A stretch of DNA of 64,000 bases from Mucilaginibacter terrae (GTDB taxonomy: Bacteria; Bacteroidota; Bacteroidia; Sphingobacteriales; Sphingobacteriaceae): assembly GCF_031951985.1 (NCBI RefSeq), contig NZ_JAVLVU010000001.1:4464001-4528000 (forward strand), read 5' to 3'. Shown here piece after piece: positions 36,804-44,584 of this stretch. The translations under genes and the position numbers were made by a program. The number at the start of each line of letters is the position of its first letter. The stretch's first letter is position 1. The notes under the pieces were generated by a model. It made no database searches. It was given only the letters and a program-made list of their open reading frames with translations, and was not told the DNA's origin.

Positions 36804-36825
36804 ATTGTTTATAAGGAGCCAAAAT

Positions 36826-36856
36826 CTGTATTCTTGATTCTGTACTCTTGATTCTC
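36826..36856. repeat. Dispersed CAAGA repeat, right copy of pair 1 (inverted)
   Basis: Reads TATTCTTGATTCTGTACTC followed by TTGATTCTC, the inverse of the unit at 36717-36750. It ends two bases before the pruA stop codon. Confidence 0.65.
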
Positions 36857-36858
36857 TC

Positions 36859-38493
36859 TTAAACCTCTTTCTGCAAAAACGGATAGCGGTAATCGGTAGG
36901 TGGGTCAAAGGTTTCTTTGATGGTACGTGGTGACGTCCAACGCAGAAGGTTTTGCATAGAGCCTGCCTTATCGTTAGTGCCTGAACCTCTTGCGCCACCA
37001 AACGGCTGTTGGCCAACCACGGCGCCTGTTGGCTTATCATTAATATAGAAGTTACCTGCTGCATTACGTAAGCGTGTTGTGGCTTGTGTAATGGCATAAC
37101 GGTCTTGCGCTATAATAGAGCCGGTTAAAGCATATGGCGATGTATTGTCGATAATGCTCATCACTTCCTCAAACTGCTCGTCTTCGTAAACGTAAACGCT
37201 TAATACCGGACCGAACAATTCTTCGCACATGGTTACATAGTAAGGGTCTTTAACCTCAATAACGGTAGGCTGCACAAAGTAACCAACCGATTTATCGTAA
37301 GTACCACCGGCTACAATTTCCGCATCAGGGTTAGCTTTAGCTTCGTCAATGTATTTGGCCAGTTTGTCAAACGATGCTTCGGTAATAACCGCGTTCACAA
37401 AGTTCTCAAAATCTTCGGTAGGGCCCATTTTTATGGTGGCCAAATCGGCTACCATCTTTTCTTTTACTGCAGGCCATAATGATTTAGCAATGTAAGCACG
37501 TGATGCAGCCGAACATTTTTGCCCCTGGTATTCAAACGCACCGCGTACTAAAGCTGTAGCCACTACTTCGGCGTTGGCACTTGGGTGAGCTAATACAAAG
37601 TCTTTACCACCGGTTTCGCCCACAATGCGTGGGTAGCTGCGGTAATTGCTGATGTTGTTACCAATAATCTTCCATAAATTCTGGAATACATGGGTTGAAC
37701 CGGTAAAGTGTAAGCCGGCAAAATCGCGGTGACTGAATATGATATCGCCCGCAACAGGGCCGTCAACATTTATCAGGTTGATAACACCCGGAGGTACACC
37801 CGCCTCGTTAAATACCTGCATAATCACGTTAGCAGCATATAGTTGAGTAGGGGCGGGTTTCCAAACTACTACATTACCCATAAGGGCAGGAGCAGCGCAA
37901 AGGTTACCTGCAATAGCAGTAAAGTTGAACGGAGTAATAGCAAACACAAAACCCTCCAAAGGGCGGTGCTCCAAACGGTTCCACATACCTTTTGATGATA
38001 GAGGCTGTTGCGCGTATATCTCGGTCATGTATAGCACGTTGAAGCGCAAAAAGTCGATAAACTCGCAAGCGGCATCAATTTCGGCCTGGTAGGCGTTTTT
38101 TGACTGGCCCAGCATAGTAGCTGCATTGATCTGAGCACGGTAAGGACCGGCCAACAGATCGGCAGCTTTTAAAAATATGGCAGCACGTTGTTCCCAGGGC
38201 AGGTTTTCCCAGTTGGCCTTAGCGGCCAGGGCTGCATCAATAGCGGCTTTTACATGGCTTGCATCACCTTCGTGCGCATTGGCCAATAAATGTTTATGAT
38301 CATGTGGCGGGCGCACCTCAATGGTTTTGTTGGTACGAACTTCCTGGCCACCAATGTACATAGGTATATCAGTTACCTGCGCACGGCCTTCGGCCAGTGC
38401 GGCTTTCAACGCGGCGCGCTCAATGCTACGCGGACCGTAGTTTAATACCGGCTCGTTTTGCGGCACCGGCACATCAAAAAATCCTTTTAACAT
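36859..38493 (-). CDS. pruA: L-glutamate gamma-semialdehyde (1-pyrroline-5-carboxylate) dehydrogenase
   Basis: A 544-residue aldehyde dehydrogenase of the single-domain P5C dehydrogenase type. The catalytic cysteine is C327 in GQKCSAASRAY and the general-base glutamate is E293 in VGETGGKDF. The family pattern continues with EELFGPVLSVYVYED and NFYINDKPTGAVVGQQPFGG, typical of this enzyme. It oxidises glutamate semialdehyde, from proline or arginine breakdown, to glutamate with NAD+. No proline dehydrogenase gene is adjacent. A perfect Bacteroidota promoter lies just upstream. Confidence 0.96.
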   Translation of the reverse strand: MLKGFFDVPVPQNEPVLNYGPRSIERAALKAALAEGRAQVTDIPMYIGGQEVRTNKTIEVRPPHDHKHLLANAHEGDASHVKAAIDAALAAKANWENLPWEQRAAIFLKAADLLAGPYRAQINAATMLGQSKNAYQAEIDAACEFIDFLRFNVLYMTEIYAQQPLSSKGMWNRLEHRPLEGFVFAITPFNFTAIAGNLCAAPALMGNVVVWKPAPTQLYAANVIMQVFNEAGVPPGVINLINVDGPVAGDIIFSHRDFAGLHFTGSTHVFQNLWKIIGNNISNYRSYPRIVGETGGKDFVLAHPSANAEVVATALVRGAFEYQGQKCSAASRAYIAKSLWPAVKEKMVADLATIKMGPTEDFENFVNAVITEASFDKLAKYIDEAKANPDAEIVAGGTYDKSVGYFVQPTVIEVKDPYYVTMCEELFGPVLSVYVYEDEQFEEVMSIIDNTSPYALTGSIIAQDRYAITQATTRLRNAAGNFYINDKPTGAVVGQQPFGGARGSGTNDKAGSMQNLLRWTSPRTIKETFDPPTDYRYPFLQKEV

Positions 38494-38513
38494 AGGTTAA
38501 ATCTATTTGTAAA

Positions 38514-38542
38514 CAAAGATACGGGTTAATATGCATAAGCAA
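38514..38542 (-). promoter_or_regulatory. Strong Bacteroidota promoter of pruA
   Basis: On the minus strand a TTG (complement of 38540-38542) is followed after 18 bases by TATCTTTG (complement of 38514-38521), an exact TAnnTTTG box. The start point would be near 38507, giving a leader of roughly 14 bases. Confidence 0.65.
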
Positions 38543-38650
38543 GAATAACTATGCCCTTGCCAGTATATTATTACGCAGGTTTTACTTGTTGGTGAAGCTA
38601 AAAGCAACGCTAAGCCAGTTTTTAGAGTATTAGGATTATAACGCTGCCAA

Positions 38651-38875
38651 TTATAATTTGGCATCATACTCATCCTTTACATGTTGTGCAATGTAGGTAC
38701 TTAAACCCTGGCCCTGAGCAGCCAGTTCTTTCATACGCTCCACATGCTCTTTGCCCGGATGATCGTACGAGTACAAATAAGTTTCTCCACCCTGAAAGAG
38801 TATCTTGATATAATCGTCGCCCACATCATATGATTCCACGCCTGATATGCCGCTGAGGTTTTGGTATTTGATCAT
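38651..38875 (-). CDS. Small KTSC-domain-like protein
   Basis: A small protein of about 74 residues from the ATG at 38873-38875 (MIKYQNLSGISGVESYDVGD). The open frame extends 15 codons further upstream, towards a dispersed repeat, so that part is probably not translated. The core YIKILFQGGETYLYSYDHPG and the C-terminal GQGLSTYIAQHV resemble the KTSC domain, a short domain of unknown role often fused to lysyl-tRNA-synthetase-like or other proteins. It is downstream of the lyase gene on the same strand but separated by the repeat. Confidence 0.65.
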   Translation of the reverse strand: MIKYQNLSGISGVESYDVGDDYIKILFQGGETYLYSYDHPGKEHVERMKELAAQGQGLSTYIAQHVKDEYDAKL

Positions 38876-38930
38876 GAATGGAATAATAAGTGGATGCGGC
38901 GTTTTGTTTGGTTTCGACAAATAATCACCT

Positions 38931-39072
38931 TCGTCATTGCGAGGAACTGGTGGAAATGAGCATTGGGTTCCGAAGCAATCTGGAGGTACACTGCACCAAC
39001 TTGAGTTACTGCACTAAACTTCCGGGTTGCTTCGGCGGCTCCGCAATGCCCATCTCTGCCTCGCAATGACGA
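38931..39072. repeat. Palindromic dispersed element (GTCATTGCGAGG family)
   Basis: TCGTCATTGCGAGG (38931-38944) and CCTCGCAATGACGA (39059-39072) are perfect 14-base inverted ends. Inside, CCGAAGC and GCTTCGG form a second inverted pair. The element is about 142 bases, has no coding capacity and resembles a related element at 50082-50165. Confidence 0.8.
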
Positions 39073-39090
39073 GGTTGAAAAAAGAAGAAG

Positions 39091-40992
39091 TTACTTCTTC
39101 CCCTCTAAAACTACAATATTCGGCTTCGGCGGTGTTTTCATATCCTGCCCAATAAAAAAGCTGGTATGAGGCGGCTGGTTATAGGCCACGTTTTGCCAGG
39201 CTATGCTGAGGCGGTATTGTGGGTCGTGCATAAAGGTGTAAAAGCGGTTTTTGGCGGGAATGGTGGTAGTAAATATGCGTAGTTCCTTGCCGTCACGGGT
39301 GGCGTAAATGGCTTCTTCGCGCCAGTCGCCCAGTATGTCGCCGCTGAGTACGGGGTTTTGCTTGGTGCCGTTGTTGCTTACGCAATTGTAATCTGCAGCA
39401 TTGAACATAATATTGGCTCTGGAGTTTTGATAATCCCATTTGCTGATGCGGGTACCGTCCAACAGTTCGCTGAGCATATCATCATCCCAAAAAATACCGA
39501 AATTAACGGATGGGTTGCGCTCCGAAATTTTGTTGCCTTTGACATCGAACATACCGCTAATACCAGCCCCGGCCACCCAAGATTCAAACCCCGGGTAACG
39601 CGGATCAACATCCAAGGATAAACCACGACCTGGCCCCTCGCCATCTTCGCCGGCTTTAACAGATGGTATTTTCCATATCATTTGGCCGGTACGCGCATCT
39701 CTGAAGTTTGCCCCGGCATCTCCAAAGCGTTCCTGAATATCGAAAACCTCTAACCCTGGTCGGTTTGGGTCAAGGTCTGATACGTGCAGGGCATCGGCGT
39801 GGCCGGTACCCGTGCTGTATAAACCTTTGCCGTTATCATCAATCACCATGGCTCCATATACGATCTCGTCTTTACCATCATTGTCAACATCGGCAATAGT
39901 AAGGTTATGGTTGCCCTGGCCTCTAAACGGACGGTTTTCGGCGTTGGCATCGCTGTCAAATACCCAGCGTTGTTTCAGTTTGCCATTGTCCAGATCCCAG
40001 GCTGCAATAACGGTGCGGGTATAGTAGCCCCGGCACATAATGAGGCTGGGGTGCTTGCCATCTAAATAAGCTACGGCTGCTAAAAAGCGCATGCCCCGAT
40101 TGCCGTAACCATCGCCCCAAATGGCTTTTATTTGCTCGGTGGTGGGTTGTTCGGTATCGGGGTGTAACGAGGGAACGTATTTTACAGTGTTAATGACCGC
40201 CCCGGTTTGTCCGTTGAAAACGGTTAAAAACTCCGGGCCACGCAAAATGTGGCCATCGCTGTTGCGCCAGGTTTTGGTCGAGTCGCCAATTACATTGCCT
40301 TTGCCATCAATGGTGCCGTCGGCAGTTTTACAGGCCACTTCGGCTTTGCCGTCGCCATCCAAATCGTACACCATAAACTGGGTATAGTGTGCACCCTCAC
40401 GAATGTTTCGGCCCAAATCAATGCGCCAAAGCATAGTGCCGTCTAACTTGTAAGCCTCGAGGATTGGATTATCGGTGATACCTTTATGTGAGTTATCATG
40501 CCCGCGGCCGGTTTGGTGCAGTATAATTTCGTATTCGCCGTCGCCGTCCAGATCGCCCACTGAGGCATCATTGGGTTTGTAACCCGCCATAGTTTGCAGC
40601 GGTATAGACAGGTAGGGCTTTGCGCCACTGCTGGCCGCTATGGTAAATGGCTTGCTGGTTTCGGTCTCTTTGCCGTTCAATACGGTTTTTACAAAATAGC
40701 TCACGCTGGCGGTAGAGTCTATCTTTTCGTCGATATAATTGGTAGTGGCTGTAATAGGCGAGCTGTTCAATTTTACAGCGGCTTTGTTACCGGCACTACG
40801 GTACAGGTTAAAGGCAAGGTTATCAGGATCGGTGCCCAGCATGCGCCAGCCTACATACACCTTGCCACCGCCCTGGTTAATGGCAACCACGCCCCGGCCA
40901 AGCTTTTCCATTAAGCGTTGTGAAAATACACTTTGGGCACTAAAAAGCATCAGCAAACCTGCTGAACATGCAGCGTAAAGGTTTAATCGCAT
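39091..40992 (-). CDS. Rhamnogalacturonan lyase (PL11 family), secreted
   Basis: About 633 residues from the ATG at 40990-40992, which begins a clear signal peptide (MRLNLYAACSAGLLMLFSAQ). The frame is open for 11 more codons upstream, but that start would put residues before the signal. The mature protein has the PL11 pattern: LGRGVVAINQGGGKVYVGWR, then an eight-bladed propeller with calcium-type loops DLDGDGEYEI, DLDGDGKAEV and DVDNDGKDEI. The enzyme cleaves the rhamnose-galacturonate backbone of pectin by beta-elimination. No SusC/SusD pair adjoins it, so it is not in a visible pectin utilisation locus. Confidence 0.93.
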   Translation of the reverse strand: MRLNLYAACSAGLLMLFSAQSVFSQRLMEKLGRGVVAINQGGGKVYVGWRMLGTDPDNLAFNLYRSAGNKAAVKLNSSPITATTNYIDEKIDSTASVSYFVKTVLNGKETETSKPFTIAASSGAKPYLSIPLQTMAGYKPNDASVGDLDGDGEYEIILHQTGRGHDNSHKGITDNPILEAYKLDGTMLWRIDLGRNIREGAHYTQFMVYDLDGDGKAEVACKTADGTIDGKGNVIGDSTKTWRNSDGHILRGPEFLTVFNGQTGAVINTVKYVPSLHPDTEQPTTEQIKAIWGDGYGNRGMRFLAAVAYLDGKHPSLIMCRGYYTRTVIAAWDLDNGKLKQRWVFDSDANAENRPFRGQGNHNLTIADVDNDGKDEIVYGAMVIDDNGKGLYSTGTGHADALHVSDLDPNRPGLEVFDIQERFGDAGANFRDARTGQMIWKIPSVKAGEDGEGPGRGLSLDVDPRYPGFESWVAGAGISGMFDVKGNKISERNPSVNFGIFWDDDMLSELLDGTRISKWDYQNSRANIMFNAADYNCVSNNGTKQNPVLSGDILGDWREEAIYATRDGKELRIFTTTIPAKNRFYTFMHDPQYRLSIAWQNVAYNQPPHTSFFIGQDMKTPPKPNIVVLEGKK

Positions 40993-41217
40993 AATTGGTT
41001 TGTTTGAAGGATTATAATTGGCCACTAATGTAATGGGCTGAAGCTTTGCAACTATGCTGTACTGTCGGCTTTTTGATGTAACTATTTTGTGATAAGATTG
41101 TTTAATTAAACGGTAGATGAATAAAAGCGTCTTACAGCTGATAATAACTTATGCAGTTAACCTTAAAAAGCCGTTAAAAAGTGCCGATTATCAGGCATAA
41201 TCTGCTATTATTGTACT

Positions 41218-41781
41218 ATGATGAATACCTACAATATCTTACAGGGTAAAACAAAAGCGTTGCTTATGCTACTTTTTACGGCAATAATGCTGGTTTCTAC
41301 CAACATATATGCACAAACCGCAGCATCATCAGACCTCGACCGTTTATACCAAAAATATAAAGGCAATACCGAAACCACCATTTTTGTGGGCGATAAAGAA
41401 GTTAATGCCCGTGTGCTTATTAATTACAATAATCATAACAAGCCCTACCGAATAATTATTTATGGCGAAGCCGTGGCCGATGGCGATATGGAAGAACTGA
41501 TCGATCAGCTTTGCGATGCCAAGGTTAAAGCCGGTTACAAAAAATCGACACTCAAAAACGTAGTTAACTTTGACCAGAACGGCATTTACGAAAATAACAT
41601 TGATGTGGTTACCTATCAAAAAGGCACCCAGTACGCCAGGTACGGCATTAAAAAAATGGAAGTCCGTAATCAGTTAGTGGCCGAAAACGGTACTCCAAAA
41701 TATTCGAGCGACTTTTTTTATTTTGAAGTAGGCGACAACGCCCGCAAGCGCAACATGAAGCCCGAAAAGTTTGACTTTTAA
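41218..41781 (+). CDS. Secreted hypothetical protein, tandem pair member 1
   Basis: A 187-residue protein with a signal peptide (hydrophobic stretch ALLMLLFTAIMLVSTN, cleavage after IYAQ). The mature part has a conserved plan shared with the next gene: DLDRLYQKYKGNT, a lysine-rich beta segment, YRIIIYGEA, YQKGTQYARYGIKKM and the C-terminal SSDFFYFEVGDNARK. I do not recognise a family. It is divergent from the PL11 lyase, with 225 non-coding bases between, and probably periplasmic or surface-exposed. Confidence 0.7.
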   Translation: MMNTYNILQGKTKALLMLLFTAIMLVSTNIYAQTAASSDLDRLYQKYKGNTETTIFVGDKEVNARVLINYNNHNKPYRIIIYGEAVADGDMEELIDQLCDAKVKAGYKKSTLKNVVNFDQNGIYENNIDVVTYQKGTQYARYGIKKMEVRNQLVAENGTPKYSSDFFYFEVGDNARKRNMKPEKFDF

Positions 41782-41932
41782 CGCTGCTTATAATTATTAT
41801 TAACTAATACTCATTGAAGGAATAAAATTGCAATAAAACTGTGCGTTTATTGCAATATGTGAGTGCAAATTTAAGTTATGTTGTATAATTCCTGTATTAT
41901 TGTGTGTTATGTACGGGCATCAAACAGCATTT

Positions 41933-42478
41933 ATGAAAAAAATATCCTTCGTAATTATCCTGAGTGTTTTGCTTTGCAACCTGGCGTGGGCACAAAAAAA
42001 GTCTGCCGAACCGGAGTTGGATATTGACCGTGTTTATAACCTGTATAAAGATACCAGCGATATTGTTATTAAAACCGGCGGCAAAGAAATCAAGGCTAAG
42101 ATTAAAATCACCATGAATGCTTTTGATAAGCCTTACTCGGTGATTGCTTATGGTGAGGCCGATGCTGATGCAGACGAAGTATTGCAAAAACTCAAAACCG
42201 AATTAGGCGTAACCAAGTTGCAGGCTGGTTACAAACAATCGCCCGGAACGTTCCCTGTTGTATTTAATCCTACAGGTAGTTACGAACATACCGTTCAAAT
42301 CTCCTACTTTCAAAAAGGAACACAATCGGCTAAGTATGGTATCCAAAAGATCATGTATAATGATCAGGAAGCTAACGGCCAAAAAGTTGCCCGCCACGTA
42401 AGCGACTTTTTTTACTTTGAAGTTTGCGACGAAGGCCGCCGTAATGCCGCCAAGGCCGAAGAGAAATTCGTTTTTTAA
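41933..42478 (+). CDS. Secreted hypothetical protein, tandem pair member 2
   Basis: About 181 residues from the ATG at 41933, which begins a signal peptide (MKKISFVIILSVLLCNLAWA, cut after AQ). The frame is open 11 codons upstream, but only with a TTG start. It is a clear paralogue of the gene at 41218: DIDRVYNLYKDTS, ITMNAFDKPYSVIAYGEAD, YFQKGTQSAKYGIQKI and HVSDFFYFEVCDEGRR match in order. The two are about 150 bases apart and may be one transcript. Function unknown. Confidence 0.75.
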   Translation: MKKISFVIILSVLLCNLAWAQKKSAEPELDIDRVYNLYKDTSDIVIKTGGKEIKAKIKITMNAFDKPYSVIAYGEADADADEVLQKLKTELGVTKLQAGYKQSPGTFPVVFNPTGSYEHTVQISYFQKGTQSAKYGIQKIMYNDQEANGQKVARHVSDFFYFEVCDEGRRNAAKAEEKFVF

Positions 42479-42591
42479 TAGGTTTGCTCCTTAGTAACTA
42501 TTGCGCTAATATCCATTTAAATTTACAGTACGGTAAGGCTTGTTAAGTAAGTCTACGCATCATTCGCTTTTTGTATCTTTAGCGTTTTAAT

Positions 42592-43650
42592 ATGAAGTAT
42601 TTGCGCTGGCTGCTTTTCCCGTTATCGTTATTGTATGGCTTGGTGGTGCTCATGCGCAATTGGTTTTATGATTCAGGGTTATTTAAAAGCCGTTCCTTTA
42701 ATTTACCCGTAATCGTTATTGGTAATTTAGAGGTGGGCGGTGCCGGTAAAAGCCCCATGGCCGAGTACCTTGTGCGCCTGCTAAAAAGCGATCTTAAACT
42801 GGCCACCCTAAGCAGGGGGTACGGTCGTCAAACCAAAGGATATTTAACTGCCACATCTGCTTCTACTGCCACCCAAATAGGTGATGAGCCAGCCCAGTTC
42901 AAACAAAAATTTCCGGATGTTACTGTGGCCGTGTGCGAAAAACGGGCCGATGGTATTGAGCAATTAGCTGCTGACCATGATCTTATCATCTTAGATGATG
43001 CCTTTCAGCACCGTGCCGTAACACCCGGTTTGAGTATATTGTTATTTGATTTTAACCGCCTTGCCGATTCCAAATTGCTATTACCCGCGGGTAACCTGCG
43101 CGAGCCATTTATAGGCCGTTACCGTGCCGATGTATTTGTGGTGAGTAAATGCCCGTCAAACCTATCGGCCCAACAACAGCAGCAGGCCCTGCAAATTTTA
43201 AAACCTTTAAACTATGAACAGGTTTACTTTACGGCTATTGATTATTTGCCCTTACAGGATATGAGCGGTAGCCCGGTTGGTTTAATGCCCGATGCCGATA
43301 CCACTGTTTTCCTGCTTACGGGTATTGCCAATACACAACCTTTGCTTACATATATCAATGAGCACAGTTTAAACGTTATACATCACAATTATGCCGATCA
43401 TCATCAATTTACGTTGAAAAATATTGGTAAACTTGCAAACGATTTTAACAGCTGTACGGCCGCCAAAAAGGTAATTATTACTACCGAAAAAGACGCCCAG
43501 CGCTTACACGAACCGGCTTTGCAGCCACTTGTACAAAAACTGCCCATTTGGGTATTGCCTATTGGCATTAAATTTTTAAACGAGGAAGGCAAAAACCAGT
43601 TTAATAAAACCATACATAACTATGTTAGACAGTATACAACGCACCACTGA
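42592..43650 (+). CDS. lpxK: Tetraacyldisaccharide 4'-kinase
   Basis: A 352-residue lipid A enzyme. The N-terminus has a membrane-associated segment (LLFPLSLLYGLVVLMRN) followed by the P-loop GNLEVGGAGKSP with K53 and S54. Later motifs LSRGYGRQTKG and LDDAFQHRAVTPG (metal and substrate site) are typical. It phosphorylates the lipid A disaccharide at the 4' position at the cytoplasmic face of the inner membrane. The C-terminus overlaps the next gene by 29 bases in another frame. Confidence 0.96.
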   Translation: MKYLRWLLFPLSLLYGLVVLMRNWFYDSGLFKSRSFNLPVIVIGNLEVGGAGKSPMAEYLVRLLKSDLKLATLSRGYGRQTKGYLTATSASTATQIGDEPAQFKQKFPDVTVAVCEKRADGIEQLAADHDLIILDDAFQHRAVTPGLSILLFDFNRLADSKLLLPAGNLREPFIGRYRADVFVVSKCPSNLSAQQQQQALQILKPLNYEQVYFTAIDYLPLQDMSGSPVGLMPDADTTVFLLTGIANTQPLLTYINEHSLNVIHHNYADHHQFTLKNIGKLANDFNSCTAAKKVIITTEKDAQRLHEPALQPLVQKLPIWVLPIGIKFLNEEGKNQFNKTIHNYVRQYTTHH

Positions 43651-44437
43651 TTATATTAAAGGCCGCATTGGCGATTTTGTACCCGAAGCCGGAATTATTT
43701 TAGGTACCGGCTTAGGCGGTTTGGTTAAGGATATTGAAATTGAAAAACAGATGCCTTATGCCAACATTCCTGGTTTTCCTATTTCAACACTGGAGTTTCA
43801 CTCGGGCCGGTTAATTTTTGGCACGCTGGCCGGTAAAAAGGTAGTGGCCATGCAAGGCCGTTTGCATTACTACGAAGGCTATAATATGCAGCAAATTACC
43901 TTCCCGGTTAGGGTAATGAAAATGCTGGGTATTAAAACACTGTTTGTATCAAACGCCAGCGGATCGTTAAACCCCGACTTTAAAAAAGGCGACCTGATGG
44001 TGATTGACGACCATATTAACCTGCAGCCCATCAATCCGCTAATTGGTACTAATGACGATGAGCTTGGTCCGCGCTTCCCCGATATGAGCGAGCCTTATGA
44101 CCGCAAGTTAATCCAAAAGGCATTACAAATTGCGGCTGCCAACAATATTACCTGCCATAAGGGAGTTTATGTATCGGTTACAGGCCCTAATTTGGAAACA
44201 CGTGCCGAATATCGTTACCTGCGGATTATCGGGGGCGATTCAGTAGGAATGAGTACAGTGCCAGAGGTTATTGTGGCTAACCACATGGGCTTGCCGGTTT
44301 TTGCTATATCTGTACTAACAGACGAAGGTTTCCCTGAGGAGTTGAAACCGGTATCAATAGAAGAGATTATTGAAATAGCGCAACGTGCCGAACCCAAACT
44401 AACGCAAATTTTAAAGGAACTGATTGCGGGATTGTAA
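43622..44437 (+). CDS. Purine nucleoside phosphorylase (trimeric type)
   Basis: A 271-residue enzyme of the trimeric PNP family (PunA/XapA-like). Motifs include GIILGTGLGGL near residue 25, QGRLHYYEGY, SNASGSLNPDFKKGDL, GPNLETRAEYR with the substrate glutamate, and GMSTVPEV. It cleaves purine nucleosides with phosphate. At the place of the human Asn243 the sequence reads VLTDEG, giving D234, which may widen base use towards 6-aminopurines. It begins within the last 29 bases of lpxK, so translation is probably coupled. Confidence 0.94.
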   Translation: MLDSIQRTTDYIKGRIGDFVPEAGIILGTGLGGLVKDIEIEKQMPYANIPGFPISTLEFHSGRLIFGTLAGKKVVAMQGRLHYYEGYNMQQITFPVRVMKMLGIKTLFVSNASGSLNPDFKKGDLMVIDDHINLQPINPLIGTNDDELGPRFPDMSEPYDRKLIQKALQIAAANNITCHKGVYVSVTGPNLETRAEYRYLRIIGGDSVGMSTVPEVIVANHMGLPVFAISVLTDEGFPEELKPVSIEEIIEIAQRAEPKLTQILKELIAGL

Positions 44438-44450
44438 GGGGGGAATAGTT

Positions 44451-44531
44451 GTCATTTCGAGTGATAAAGAGAAATCCTATACTAAAACTAAACGCTCGTA
44501 TAAGATTCCTCACTATTGTTCGGAATAACAG
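44451..44531. repeat. Palindromic dispersed element (GTCATTTCGA family), imperfect
   Basis: Begins with GTCATTTCGAGTGATAAAG and ends with TGTTCGGAATAACAG, an imperfect inverted match. Internal AGAAATCCTATA and TATAAGATTCCT also pair. Relatives lie at 58798-58879 and 59089-59171. Confidence 0.6.
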
Positions 44532-44584
44532 TAAGCTAATAATACGGTACAACCTCTAAACATAACATAGCACCTACACACTTA

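Noticed and set aside
36495..37097. Minus-strand open frame of about 200 codons overlapping pruA and the small acidic gene
   Set aside because: It runs through the terminator hairpin and the CAAGA repeats and is out of frame with pruA, whose motifs are complete.
38872..39066. Open frame of about 64 codons on the minus strand
   Set aside because: It is made almost wholly of the palindromic dispersed element at 38931-39072.
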